This document shows positions 38,588 through 47,822 of a DNA stretch of 64,000 nucleotides, in pieces. How positions within the stretch are numbered: position 1 is the stretch's first letter; the number at the start of each line of letters is the position of its first letter. A program made the translations under genes and the position numbers. Below the pieces are notes generated by a model that was given only the letters and a program-made list of their open reading frames with translations, was not told where the DNA came from and ran no database searches. The stretch lies in assembly GCF_000218785.1 (NCBI RefSeq), contig NZ_AFPO01000013.1:89169-153168 (forward strand). The letters are read 5' to 3'. Source of the DNA: Idiomarina sp. A28L (GTDB lineage: Bacteria > Pseudomonadota > Gammaproteobacteria > Enterobacterales > Alteromonadaceae).

Positions 38588-41227
38588 TTAATCGCTATGT
38601 CGCCCTAAAGCTCGCTTGGTTAAATGCGTAGCTTTTGCATTCACTGGATCATCAGGCCATGGATGTTTTGGATATCGCCCGCGCATCTCTTTACGAACAT
38701 GCACATAACCATTTTGCCAAAACGAGGCTAAATCACTAGTCTTATGCAACGGCCTACCCGCAGGTGAGAGCAAATCAAAGCTCAGGGTAATTCGGCCTTG
38801 CGCAACTTTGGGCGATGCGGGTGTACCAAACACTTCCTGTAATTTTAATGCCACAATGGCAGTGCCATCACTACGATACTCAATAGTATGCGTTCGCCCA
38901 CTTGGTGCTTCCCATTCTACCGGTAATAGCTCGGCTAATTGCGTTTCACCACGATACTCTGTTTGCATGGCAAAATATTGCTTCAAAGCCGACAACGGGT
39001 TCCATTGCAATGCTTGTTGCCGGGTTTTAAATTGTTTTACATCGTGCGCCGCCCAATCCGGCATACGTTCTAATAATTGTTCTGGCTGCCATGCTTGCAC
39101 CGGAAAGCCAAGCAAATCAGCCGCAAGTTGCACTCGTGTTAGCCATTGCTCGAGCTTATTGTTCATAGTATTTTCAGTAAACAACAATTGGCCACGTTCT
39201 CGAAGCACAGCCAACATGGCGGCTACGTGTTGCTGTTCGGAAACTTCGTTTGGTGATACTCGCTCTGAGAATATCAAAGCTCCCAAACGGCGTTGCTCTA
39301 CTAACTGTAATCGGCCTTGCGCACCCACCCACTGAGAGCCCTCTCGGGCTTCAACACGTTTTTCTATCCAGAACTCTAAAACTCGTTTAGGTAGAGCTAA
39401 GGCTTGCCAAATAATGCCTTCCGCTCGCTCTTCCTGCAAACTAACCTGATTTACTATCAACCATTGCCCTTTTCCAGCTGAATGGTGTTCGGTTACCGCC
39501 AGCTGCATAGCCACACCTGTTGCCATTTGATAGCGGGAATTATTACTCGCGCCTTTAGCTAACCGCATAGGCATTGCCAGCAAGAGCAATAAGCCAAGAA
39601 TATCGGTATCTGGAACTTGCATTGGTAATGCTATTTCTAGGCGCTGGCACCAATGCTGCAAACGCCGGTGGCTTTGCTTAAATTCCGCTGGCCGCGCCAG
39701 CCAATAGCTTATTACATCGGTTAACTCACCTGCCACGCGATGCTCATGAGCCTCTTGATGAGCAGCGATTAACGCCGCTGCTTCTCGTATTTTGTTCTGG
39801 ATATTTTGCGCTTTTTGCTCGCTTTCTTGGGCTCGCAGGTCAATATTTTCAGCAAATAAATAATCCGTAAACAAAGCGAGTGCGTTGCTATCCTGAGCAA
39901 AAGTAAGCAGCATTGCTATTTCAACATCGGTGCCCAATGCCTGTACCCGCTGCCCTAACTGCGATAAGTGCGGAATCTCTTGCTCTAACGCTATGTTGTT
40001 CGAGCTAATATTGAGAAGCTTGGCTTCCGTTAACCATTCATTCGCTGCTGCTAAAGCCCCCGCAGGTGGCTGCGTAAACCAAGCCAACGCCGAAGGGCTG
40101 CTTCCCCAAGCCGCGGCTTCGAGCACCACGCTGCGCAAATCTTCGGTTTCTAACGCAGGCTTGCTATAAGCTGCAAAGCTTTGATTCATGCTTTCTGGCC
40201 ATAATCGAAAGCACTGGCCAGGCCCAGTTCTTCCCGCACGCCCTGCCCGCTGAGTAGCCGATGCGCTGGCGATATAACGTGTTTGCAGCTGAGTAAACTG
40301 GTATTTCGGTAAGTATTTCGCCTGCCTTTCACGGCCGCTGTCCACCACCACATCGATATCTGGAATAGTTAAGCTGGTTTCCGCCACATTGGTGGCCAAC
40401 ACTAACTTAATGTCACTACCGAGTAATGGCTTTAGTGCCCGCTGTTGCTCCTTCAATGTTAAGCCGCCATAGAGTTCAAAACATTGCACTGATGGCGGTA
40501 ACTGCAGCGCCGCACGTAAACGCCTTATCTCGCGCTGGCCGGGTAAGAACACTAATACGCCTTGCTGCGCGCTCTTCAATGCTTCCATTACCACCGCAGG
40601 CAGCGCTTGTTGCCAATCCACATTTTGCCGAGGAGGCCGATAATGCAACTGAATAGGATATTGCCGCCCTTCACTACTCAACACTGCCACCGCTAAATCG
40701 CGGCTACGCAGCCACTTAGCCAAAGCTTCGGCGGGCAAAGTAGCCGACATCACTAAAAGTTGCAGCGATTCATTGAGCTCCCGCGCTTCCAGCGCCAATG
40801 CTAAGCCCAAATCACATTGTAAATTGCGCTCATGGAACTCATCAAAAATAATCAGCGCTATATTTTTGAGTTCAGGATCTTGTTGAATAATTCGCGTGAG
40901 CATACCATCGGTAACCACTAGCAAGCCGGTTTTTGCAGAATTCTTACGCTCTCCCCGCACCCAATACCCTACTCGCTCTCCTACCGGTTCATTCAGTTGT
41001 TCCGCAAGAAAATGCGCAATGCTCACCGCAGCCACCCGGCGTGGTTGCACTAAGATAATGAGTTTGTGGGGTTTAGCAGAAGCGTAGCGCTCGCTGGTAA
41101 GCAAGGTAAGTGGAATAACGGTTGATTTGCCGGCACCCGGTGGTGCTTCTAAAACAACAATCTGCTCCGTTAGAGCTTGCTGAAGCGCTGGCAATAACGC
41201 GGTTACGGGTAAGGTGTCTGTTGTCAT
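38588..41227 (-). CDS. hrpB: ATP-dependent RNA helicase HrpB
   Basis: HrpB is a DEAH-type helicase of unclear physiological substrate, usually next to mrcB. The 879-residue product has Walker A APPGAGKSTVIP, the DEFH box in IIFDEFHERNLQCDL, motif III SATLPAEAL, motif V LATNVAETSLTIPDI, and motif VI QRAGRAGRTGPGQC. The rest matches the long HrpB-specific C-terminal region ending at GRYPKHPWPDDP. The start at 41227 gives MTTDTLPVTALL. Confidence 0.95.
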   Translation of the reverse strand: MTTDTLPVTALLPALQQALTEQIVVLEAPPGAGKSTVIPLTLLTSERYASAKPHKLIILVQPRRVAAVSIAHFLAEQLNEPVGERVGYWVRGERKNSAKTGLLVVTDGMLTRIIQQDPELKNIALIIFDEFHERNLQCDLGLALALEARELNESLQLLVMSATLPAEALAKWLRSRDLAVAVLSSEGRQYPIQLHYRPPRQNVDWQQALPAVVMEALKSAQQGVLVFLPGQREIRRLRAALQLPPSVQCFELYGGLTLKEQQRALKPLLGSDIKLVLATNVAETSLTIPDIDVVVDSGRERQAKYLPKYQFTQLQTRYIASASATQRAGRAGRTGPGQCFRLWPESMNQSFAAYSKPALETEDLRSVVLEAAAWGSSPSALAWFTQPPAGALAAANEWLTEAKLLNISSNNIALEQEIPHLSQLGQRVQALGTDVEIAMLLTFAQDSNALALFTDYLFAENIDLRAQESEQKAQNIQNKIREAAALIAAHQEAHEHRVAGELTDVISYWLARPAEFKQSHRRLQHWCQRLEIALPMQVPDTDILGLLLLLAMPMRLAKGASNNSRYQMATGVAMQLAVTEHHSAGKGQWLIVNQVSLQEERAEGIIWQALALPKRVLEFWIEKRVEAREGSQWVGAQGRLQLVEQRRLGALIFSERVSPNEVSEQQHVAAMLAVLRERGQLLFTENTMNNKLEQWLTRVQLAADLLGFPVQAWQPEQLLERMPDWAAHDVKQFKTRQQALQWNPLSALKQYFAMQTEYRGETQLAELLPVEWEAPSGRTHTIEYRSDGTAIVALKLQEVFGTPASPKVAQGRITLSFDLLSPAGRPLHKTSDLASFWQNGYVHVRKEMRGRYPKHPWPDDPVNAKATHLTKRALGRHSD

Positions 41228-41256
41228 GTACCGCTACTTTCAAATGCAGAAGATAG

Positions 41257-41295
41257 ATAAAAAGCAACTAGCTGGCAGCTTGCCCACTAGTTGCT
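41257..41295 (-). terminator. Terminator after pepB
   Basis: AGCAACTAG (41263-41271) pairs with CTAGTTGCT (41287-41295) around a 15-base loop. The minus strand continues with a T run (complement of the AAAAA at 41259-41263). It separates pepB from hrpB. Confidence 0.8.
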
Positions 41296-41319
41296 CATTT
41301 TCAACACATACAAACACTA

Positions 41320-42612
41320 TTACTCGGCGGTATTAAGAATGCGCGCGATATTGCGCACACCAATTCCGGTAGCGCCAGCAGCCCACAAGCCATTTGCATT
41401 GCTGTGATAGGCTGCTGCCAAATCAAAGTGCAACCAACCTGCACCTTTATTCGGCGCAAAGCGCAACAAGAAACCAGCAGCGTTACTTGCACCACCAGCA
41501 CCACCACCTTTTATAGGTTTACTATTTGCAGTATCGGCAAAAGCCGAAGGGCAATTTTCTTGGTGCCAAGGTGTTAAAGGTAAGCGCCAGAGTGGTTCAG
41601 CTTCAGCTTTTGCTGCCTGCAAGGCAAAATCAGCAAACTGTTCATCAACACTAAATAGCGCATTGTATTCCGTGCCTACCGCTACTTGTGCAGCACCCGT
41701 TAACGTTGCGGCATCAATAATTTTCTTAGCGCCCAATTCGCCTGCACGCAATAAACCATCAGCCAACACTAAACGGCCTTCGGCATCCGTGTTTACAATT
41801 TCAACAGAAACACCATTCTTGTATGTAATAATATCGCCGTTTTTATAGGCTGTACCATCAATCATATTTTCAGCACAACAAAGTAGTAACTGCACACGCT
41901 TATTTAAACCATTCTTGATGGCCAATAGTAGTGCCGCTGAAACGGTTGCTGCGCCACCCATATCGCACTTCATGGCAACCATGCCTTCATTGCTCTTTAT
42001 GCTGTAGCCACCAGTATCGAAGGTGATTCCTTTGCCAATAAGGGCAAAATCAATCGGCGCTTCAGGGTCGCCCGTTGGATTGTAATCAAGCTCCAACAGC
42101 ACAGGCTTACGTACACTCGCGCGGCCAACCGTGTGAATACCGAAACGGCCCTCTTGCAACAAATCATCACCTACTATCATGCGGTATTTAATGTGCTTAC
42201 CGCCAGCCTGAGCCAATTTCTCTACAACACGTTCGCTCAATTCTTCAGGGTAAATTTCCGAAGATGGTAAGTTAACTAGTTCACGGCTCCAACGCACAGC
42301 ATCGGTAATAGCTTGCAATTGCGGCTTATCCGCTTCTAAAAACTCAACGTGGTTGGTGTTCTGCGTATCGGTGAAACCTTGTGCTAAAGCCCATTGCCGA
42401 TCAACGCTCCAACCATCGCCGCTAGGTGCAATGGCGTTGATACCTAACTGATCAAGTTTACGCCCTGCTTGCTGAATGCTACGCAGTAATAATTCTTCTT
42501 CACCTTGTAATACAATATGCATACCGGTATCGGTAAGATAGCAGCGGCTGTTGCCCCGGTAATTTTCTGGGGCTGGGGTTTTAGTTAAATGAACTTGTAC
42601 TGCACTAGACAT
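41320..42612 (-). CDS. pepB: Aminopeptidase B (M17 leucyl aminopeptidase family)
   Basis: This two-metal M17 peptidase removes N-terminal residues from small peptides. The 430-residue product shows the metal and active-site blocks GKGITFDTGGYSIK, MKCDMGGAATVSAAL and NTDAEGRLVLADGLL, and ATLTGAAQVAVG. Length and the short N-terminal domain fit PepB (427 residues in E. coli) better than PepA. GGAGAA precedes the ATG at 42612, where it begins MSSAVQVHLTKTP; the longer frame from 42639 is less likely. It diverges from sfsA. Confidence 0.9.
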   Translation of the reverse strand: MSSAVQVHLTKTPAPENYRGNSRCYLTDTGMHIVLQGEEELLLRSIQQAGRKLDQLGINAIAPSGDGWSVDRQWALAQGFTDTQNTNHVEFLEADKPQLQAITDAVRWSRELVNLPSSEIYPEELSERVVEKLAQAGGKHIKYRMIVGDDLLQEGRFGIHTVGRASVRKPVLLELDYNPTGDPEAPIDFALIGKGITFDTGGYSIKSNEGMVAMKCDMGGAATVSAALLLAIKNGLNKRVQLLLCCAENMIDGTAYKNGDIITYKNGVSVEIVNTDAEGRLVLADGLLRAGELGAKKIIDAATLTGAAQVAVGTEYNALFSVDEQFADFALQAAKAEAEPLWRLPLTPWHQENCPSAFADTANSKPIKGGGAGGASNAAGFLLRFAPNKGAGWLHFDLAAAYHSNANGLWAAGATGIGVRNIARILNTAE

Positions 42613-42753
42613 AATAATGTTCTCCGCGTATGTTGCCATCTTTTGGAAATTGAGGGATTCGGGTATCAGGTTACATCATCTGATTTTCAAAACCCTACTC
42701 TCAAAATGAAAGTATAAATCTCAAGGGATACTGTAACGGGAAACCTACCACTG

Positions 42754-43452
42754 ATGCAATTTGATCCACCGCTACAGCGCGCTATTCTACACCGCCGTTA
42801 CAAACGTTTCTTGGCTGATGTAGAAATTGAGAGCGGCGAAGTTGTTACTATCCACTGCCCAAACACCGGAGCAATGACAGGTTGTGCTGAACCTGGTAGT
42901 GAAGTTTGGTACAGCACCAGCGCGAACCCCAAGCGCAAATACCCACATACGTGGGAGTTAACCCATAGCCAAGATAAACATTGGATTTGCGTGAACACGG
43001 GCCAAGCGAACTATTTGGTGGCAGATGCCATCGAAAAAAAGCTTATTCCACAATTTGCGGGCTACAGTAAATTACAACGAGAAGTTAAATACGCAGAAAA
43101 TAGCAGGATTGATATCAAGCTCTCCGGTGAAAATAAGCCGGATACCTATGTAGAGATAAAATCCGTAACATTGCTTAGCGAAGGCCAAGGGTATTTTCCT
43201 GATGCGGTATCTGCTCGGGGTAAAAAGCATTTACACGCATTAATGCAAATGAAAACTGAAGGGCACAGAGCCGTATTAGTATATGCAGTGTTACATTCAG
43301 GGATCCATTCTGTGCTTCCGGCTGTACACATTGATCCCGAATATGTAGAACTAGTAGCGCAAGCGAAAGCCGCTGGGGTAGAGGTTCTCGAGGTTAATTT
43401 TCAGTTAAGTAATACAAAAATAACTTGCAGCGGCAGTTATTTGCAGAAATAA
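42754..43452 (+). CDS. sfsA: SfsA family DNA-binding protein
   Basis: The 232-residue product has the SfsA signatures [32 protein letters not shown], and YVEIKSVTL with [13 protein letters not shown], the latter resembling a nuclease-type core. E. coli SfsA was described as a sugar fermentation stimulation factor that binds DNA; its true role is unclear. It commonly lies directly before dksA, as here. The ATG at 42754 begins [12 protein letters not shown]. Confidence 0.94.
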   Translation: MQFDPPLQRAILHRRYKRFLADVEIESGEVVTIHCPNTGAMTGCAEPGSEVWYSTSANPKRKYPHTWELTHSQDKHWICVNTGQANYLVADAIEKKLIPQFAGYSKLQREVKYAENSRIDIKLSGENKPDTYVEIKSVTLLSEGQGYFPDAVSARGKKHLHALMQMKTEGHRAVLVYAVLHSGIHSVLPAVHIDPEYVELVAQAKAAGVEVLEVNFQLSNTKITCSGSYLQK

Positions 43453-43530
43453 ACTTGAAAATAGAAAACCCAACCACAATTAACTGGCTCGGCGATTAAA
43501 TTGCACGCCCTATTTTTTTCTGATATACAT

Positions 43531-43561
43531 GCCCATCGTTTTTACGAAGTGGGCTTAATTT
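43531..43561 (+). promoter_or_regulatory. Hairpin in the dksA leader
   Basis: GCCCA and TGGGC (43531-43535, 43550-43554) enclose TCGT and ACGA (43536-43539, 43544-43547), followed by TTAATTTT. It may be the end of sfsA transcription or a leader attenuator. Just downstream, CCTCC at 43575-43579 is complementary to the strong GGAGG of the dksA ribosome site. Confidence 0.45.
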
Positions 43562-43594
43562 TAGGAAGGTATCGCCTCCTGGAGGATATAAAAT

Positions 43595-44050
43595 ATGTCT
43601 GATGCGGCTAAGGAAAAGAAAGCGCATGGGGTTCTTGCACAGGCGGAATTAGCGCCATACCAAGCAAAAGATGGCGAAGAGTATATGAGTGATGCTCAAC
43701 GTGGGCATTTTCGCCGCATTCTGGAAACTTGGCGAGCGCAACTTCGCGCTGAAGTAGACCGCACTGTTGGTCACTTAAAGGAAGAAGCATCAAACTACGC
43801 CGATCCAGTAGATCGTGCGGCCCAAGAAGAAGAATTCGCAATTGAATTGCGTACGCGCGATCGTGAACGCAAATTAATTAAGAAAATTGAAAAAACTTTA
43901 GAACTAATTGAGCGTAACGATTTTGGTTACTGTGAATCTTGCGGTGTTGAGATTGGTATTCGCCGTTTAGAAGCGCGGCCAACGGCTGATCTGTGCATCG
44001 ATTGTAAAAGCTTGGCTGAGATTCGCGAAAAACAAATGCGCGGCTCTTAA
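43595..44050 (+). CDS. dksA: RNA polymerase-binding transcription factor DksA
   Basis: DksA enters the RNA polymerase secondary channel and works with ppGpp in the stringent response. The 151-residue protein has the coiled coil (about 35-108) with the two tip aspartates D70 and D73 in ADPVDRAAQEEEF, and a zinc finger with C113, C116, C134 and C137. All key residues are present, so it is the canonical DksA and not a zinc-free paralogue. GGAGGA is a strong ribosome site. Confidence 0.98.
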   Translation: MSDAAKEKKAHGVLAQAELAPYQAKDGEEYMSDAQRGHFRRILETWRAQLRAEVDRTVGHLKEEASNYADPVDRAAQEEEFAIELRTRDRERKLIKKIEKTLELIERNDFGYCESCGVEIGIRRLEARPTADLCIDCKSLAEIREKQMRGS

Positions 44051-44056
44051 TGCCAC

Positions 44057-45010
44057 ATGGCAATAAATACTGCGAATAAACCTAAGCAACACCCAATAGG
44101 TTCAAGCGGCCACAATACCTCGCAACAGCGAGAGTATCGTGGCCGTTTTGCTCCCAGCCCCTCCGGCCCACTACATGCAGGCTCTTTAGTTGCCGCATTA
44201 GGTAGTTACCTTGATGCCCGGGCGCACCAAGGCTCATGGCTTGTACGCATAGAAGATATCGATCCTCCCCGCGAAATTGCTGGTGCTGCGAATGCCATAT
44301 TAGAGCAACTCGAAGCGCATGGTTTGTATTGGGATGAAAGCGTAAGCTGGCAAAGCGAAAACAGTGAACGCTACCTCGATTGGTTGCAGCAATTAAGCGC
44401 AGAAGGGCTTTGCTATTATTGCACTTGTTCACGAGCCGAAATTAAAGCCCGCGGCGAGCACTACGATGGTTACTGCCGAAAGTTACATCGCGAAGCGAAT
44501 AACGCCTCGGTCCGTCTTATTAATAACAACCCAATATTCGAACTTCATGATCGCTGGCATGGGCAAGTGCACTTAGCTAAACCTCAAGCGCAAGAAGATT
44601 TTATTCTACGCCGCCGCGATGGCCTCTGGGCTTATCAACTTGCGGTAGTAAGCGATGATTACGCCAGTGGCATAACGGATATTGTACGGGGCGAAGATCT
44701 GTTACACGCCTCTGGTTGGCAACTTACTTTGTGGCAGCAATTGAATCAGCTAAATCAGCAACGCGCACATCAAAAGCCAACACCTCGCCTTGCTCACTTA
44801 CCCTTAGTCATCGGCCCTGATGGCCGGAAATTAAGTAAACAAAATCATGCGCCCGCAATATTAAATCAGAACGCTAAAGATAACTTAATGGCCGCAGCTC
44901 AAGCTTTGGGTTTAGACCTTCCGAACAGCAAAGATTTTGATTCAATTCACTCATATTTAGCCGCTGCTACGGAATCTTGGCAGCAAAACAGGCTAAATAC
45001 AGCAAACTAG
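44057..45010 (+). CDS. gluQ: Glutamyl-Q tRNA(Asp) synthetase
   Basis: GluQ-RS attaches glutamate to queuosine 34 of tRNA-Asp. The 317-residue product is a GluRS catalytic core without the anticodon-binding domain: RFAPSPSGPLHAGSLVAAL carries the HIGH-type motif, and RKLSKQNHAPAI the KMSKS-type motif. Zinc ligands are visible in CTCSRAEI and HYDGYCRK. It follows dksA by 6 bp, the conserved order. The start at 44057 lacks a clear ribosome site, so translational coupling to dksA is likely. Confidence 0.94.
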   Translation: MAINTANKPKQHPIGSSGHNTSQQREYRGRFAPSPSGPLHAGSLVAALGSYLDARAHQGSWLVRIEDIDPPREIAGAANAILEQLEAHGLYWDESVSWQSENSERYLDWLQQLSAEGLCYYCTCSRAEIKARGEHYDGYCRKLHREANNASVRLINNNPIFELHDRWHGQVHLAKPQAQEDFILRRRDGLWAYQLAVVSDDYASGITDIVRGEDLLHASGWQLTLWQQLNQLNQQRAHQKPTPRLAHLPLVIGPDGRKLSKQNHAPAILNQNAKDNLMAAAQALGLDLPNSKDFDSIHSYLAAATESWQQNRLNTAN

Positions 45011-45093
45011 CCGAAGAAGCGTGGTTGAATACGTAGCCCCTCTGGGAAAATTAGGTTAAAATTGCTGGCAAATTGTACATAGCCTAAGTCTAT

Positions 45094-45099
45094 GAGGAG
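45094..45099 (+). promoter_or_regulatory. Ribosome binding site that sets the pcnB start
   Basis: GAGGAG ends seven bases before an ATT codon at 45107. The only ATG nearby, at 45092, overlaps this site and cannot use it. This favours initiation at ATT. Confidence 0.7.
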
Positions 45100-45106
45100 C
45101 ACGGCA

Positions 45107-46495
45107 ATTATTAAGCAACTCGCAACATTTGCTAAGAAAGTTTTCCCGGGAAAAACCGCGGTAAAGCCTGGCAAAACATTACCACAGCCTATTAAAATTC
45201 CGCGGTCGGAACATCCTATTTCACGTCAGGATATCTCTGAAAATGCGTTGAAGGTTCTTTATCGATTAAACAAGGGTGGCTTCGATGCCTATCTTGTAGG
45301 CGGCTGTGTTCGCGATTTACTGCTCGGTGTAACACCAAAAGATTTTGATGTTGCCACCAATGCTAGCCCTGAACAGATAAAATCTCTTTTCCGTAATTGC
45401 CGATTAATTGGCCGCCGCTTTCGGTTAGCGCACATTGTTTATGGCCGTGATGTTATTGAAGTGGCAACCTTTCGTGGCCATCACGCAGAAGATAGCAACG
45501 CCAAGCATGGTGCTGATGAGAAAAAGCATATCTCAAAGCAAGACGATGAAGGCATGCTCCTGCGTGATAACGTATATGGCACCATTGATGAAGATGCCCA
45601 ACGCCGCGATTTCACAGTTAATGCGCTGTATTACTCAATTGCTGATTTCGCCATTTATGATTTTGCCAATGGTATTGCCGATCTTGAACAAGGATTACTG
45701 CGTTTGATTGGCGACCCTGAGCAACGCTATCGAGAAGATCCGGTGCGCATGCTGCGTGCCGTTCGCTTTGCAACTAAGCTAGGCTTGCGCTTAGAAAAAG
45801 AAACCGAAGCACCAATTCGAAGCTTAGCTAACTTGCTTGATAATATTCCACCAGCGCGTTTATTCGAAGAGTTCCTAAAGCTGTTCCTGAATCAAAAAGC
45901 CCAAGCGAACTTTGAGCGGCTTACTGAACTAAACCTGTTTCAATACCTATTCCCAGTGTTGAAATCGGTATTAAAGCAACAAGATAGCCTTGAATATCGC
46001 ATGGCTACGCAAGTATTTGCCGATACAGATAAACGTTTAGGCCAAGATAAAGGCGTAAACCCAGCCTATTTGTTTGCTGCTTTATTATGGTATCCAATGT
46101 CGGCGCGCTCGGAAGAAATCGTGCAAGAAAGCGGCTTACCACCTTATGATGCCATGCAAATTGCCGCCGCTGATACGCTAACTCGGCAAGTACGCAGTAT
46201 TGCAATTCCGAAGCGTTTTAGTATTCCAATGCGCGATATATGGCTATTACAACTTCGCTTGCAGCAAACCAGCCCACGCCGTGCCATTCGGTTGCTTACG
46301 CATCCAAAATTCCGCGCCGGTTATGATTTCTTATTGCTACGCGCACGCGTTGAAAACGATAAGGCTCTTGAAGAACTCGGCGCATTCTGGACCAACTTGC
46401 AGAAGCAAAACCCGAGTGAAGTTGCCAGCGCAGCTGCAAAGCCAGCACGCCGGCCCCGCCGACGTAGAGCGCCTCGCAAAAACACCAATGGCTAA
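45107..46495 (+). CDS. pcnB: Poly(A) polymerase I, probable AUU start
   Basis: PcnB adds poly(A) tails that mark RNAs for decay. The 462-residue product has the nucleotidyltransferase core VGGCVRDLLLGVTPKDFDV, RLIGRRFRLAHI, DEDAQRRDFTVNALYY and RYREDPVRMLRAVRFA, and an Arg-rich tail RRPRRRRAPRKN. The longest ATG frame begins at 45092, but that ATG is inside the GAGGAG site. Starting at the ATT at 45107, the protein reads (M)IKQLATFAKKV, aligning residue for residue with E. coli MFTRVANFCRKV, which itself starts at AUU. An N-terminal insertion-prone region rich in Lys and His lies near residue 135. folK overlaps its end. Confidence 0.93.
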   Translation: MIKQLATFAKKVFPGKTAVKPGKTLPQPIKIPRSEHPISRQDISENALKVLYRLNKGGFDAYLVGGCVRDLLLGVTPKDFDVATNASPEQIKSLFRNCRLIGRRFRLAHIVYGRDVIEVATFRGHHAEDSNAKHGADEKKHISKQDDEGMLLRDNVYGTIDEDAQRRDFTVNALYYSIADFAIYDFANGIADLEQGLLRLIGDPEQRYREDPVRMLRAVRFATKLGLRLEKETEAPIRSLANLLDNIPPARLFEEFLKLFLNQKAQANFERLTELNLFQYLFPVLKSVLKQQDSLEYRMATQVFADTDKRLGQDKGVNPAYLFAALLWYPMSARSEEIVQESGLPPYDAMQIAAADTLTRQVRSIAIPKRFSIPMRDIWLLQLRLQQTSPRRAIRLLTHPKFRAGYDFLLLRARVENDKALEELGAFWTNLQKQNPSEVASAAAKPARRPRRRRAPRKNTNG

Positions 46496-46985
46496 GTGTT
46501 ATATCGGGCTAGGTGCCAACTTGCAGCAACCCGCCGAAGCTATCGCTTCGGCGCTGGCCAAACTGCATGCGCACTCTGATGTAAGCAACCTGCAATGTTC
46601 ATCGCTTTATCATAGCAAACCTATGGGCCCACAAGATCAGCCTGATTATGTGAATGCAGTTGCTGCCTTTGAAACCAAGCTCGAACCGCTATTACTACTT
46701 GATTTGTTACAAACTATTGAGCAAGAACACGGCCGCCTGCGTGAGCGTTACTGGGGCCCGCGCACCTTAGATCTAGATATTCTTTTAATCGATAACCGAA
46801 CCATCGATAATGAGCGGTTAAAGGTGCCACATCCGGGTATAGAGCTACGTGAGTTTGTAGTAATACCTTTAGCTGAAATAGCGCCGGAGCTTGATTTACC
46901 TAACGGAAAATCGGTAAAGTCGTTGGCACTATCTATTCCGGACAATGAATTACGAATTCTTGCTCCGGCCCCAAGCTTTACGTAA
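46488..46985 (+). CDS. folK: 6-hydroxymethyl-7,8-dihydropterin pyrophosphokinase
   Basis: FolK transfers pyrophosphate from ATP to the pterin in folate synthesis. The 165-residue product has YIGLGANLQQP, SSLYHSKPMGPQDQPDYVNAV, RYWGPRTLDLDILL and the end VPHPGIELREFVVIPL. The ATG at 46488 overlaps the last 8 bases of pcnB, as pcnB-folK commonly overlap; an open frame extending to 46200 lies inside pcnB and is not coding. Confidence 0.95.
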   Translation: MAKCYIGLGANLQQPAEAIASALAKLHAHSDVSNLQCSSLYHSKPMGPQDQPDYVNAVAAFETKLEPLLLLDLLQTIEQEHGRLRERYWGPRTLDLDILLIDNRTIDNERLKVPHPGIELREFVVIPLAEIAPELDLPNGKSVKSLALSIPDNELRILAPAPSFT

Positions 46986-46997
46986 TAGGACACCATT

Positions 46998-47795
46998 ATG
47001 AGCCGTATTCGCACAGCTGGATTATTAAAAATGAAGCAAGAGGGTAAGAAAATCACTGCCCTTACCGCTTACGATTCGAGTTTTGCTAAATTATTTGCCA
47101 CTTGCGGTATTGATGTTCTGCTCGTTGGTGATTCTCTGGGTATGGTGTTACAAGGTTTAGATTCAACCGTGCCAGTAACCACTACGGAAGTGGCTTACCA
47201 CACCCGTTGTGTGCGTGCCGGAGCGCCTGAAGCTTTTGTGATAGCGGATATGCCCTTTATGACATACCCCGATCCTGCTACCGCATGTTTTGAAGGTGCC
47301 GAACTTATGCGTGCAGGCGCCAACATGGTGAAGCTAGAAGGCGGCGAATGGCTCGTAGAAATCGTGCAAGCACTTACACGCCAAGGCATTCCAGTATGTG
47401 CTCATTTAGGCTTATTACCGCAATCAGTGAACGTGATAGGCGGATACAAGGTGCAAGGCCGTGATGAAGATGGCGCAGCAGCATTAATCAATCAAGCTCG
47501 TGCCTTAGAGGCCGCCGGAGCACAATTACTAGTGGTTGAATGTATTCCAAGTGCGCTGGGCGAGCAAGTTTCGAAAGCTATCAATATCCCGGTAATCGGT
47601 ATTGGTGCGGGTAACCAAACCGATGGCCAAATTTTGGTAATGCACGATATGCTCGGCATGAACGCTGATTACTTACCTAAGTTCACGAAAAACTTTTTAA
47701 CTGGCCGCGATAGCTTAAAAGCAGCTGTAGAAGCTTACATTAACGAAGTGCGAAACGGCGATTTCCCGGGCCCAGAGCATAGTTTCAATTCATAA
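46998..47795 (+). CDS. panB: 3-methyl-2-oxobutanoate hydroxymethyltransferase
   Basis: PanB adds a hydroxymethyl group to ketoisovalerate, the first committed step to pantoate. The 265-residue TIM-barrel protein has [38 protein letters not shown] with its metal Asp, [11 protein letters not shown] and [12 protein letters not shown]. It follows folK by 12 bp and precedes panC by 27 bp. Confidence 0.97.
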   Translation: MSRIRTAGLLKMKQEGKKITALTAYDSSFAKLFATCGIDVLLVGDSLGMVLQGLDSTVPVTTTEVAYHTRCVRAGAPEAFVIADMPFMTYPDPATACFEGAELMRAGANMVKLEGGEWLVEIVQALTRQGIPVCAHLGLLPQSVNVIGGYKVQGRDEDGAAALINQARALEAAGAQLLVVECIPSALGEQVSKAINIPVIGIGAGNQTDGQILVMHDMLGMNADYLPKFTKNFLTGRDSLKAAVEAYINEVRNGDFPGPEHSFNS

Positions 47796-47822
47796 AAGTA
47801 CTTAGGCACAAAGGTGAAGCTC

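Noticed and set aside
38808-39335. 175-codon frame antisense to hrpB
   Set aside because: It is Cys/Ser/Asn-rich, has no ribosome site, and lies wholly inside a well-supported helicase gene.
45426-45433. A further TAGCGCAC match
   Set aside because: It lies inside pcnB coding sequence (RLAHI) with no extended similarity; one or two chance 8-mer matches are expected in 64 kb.
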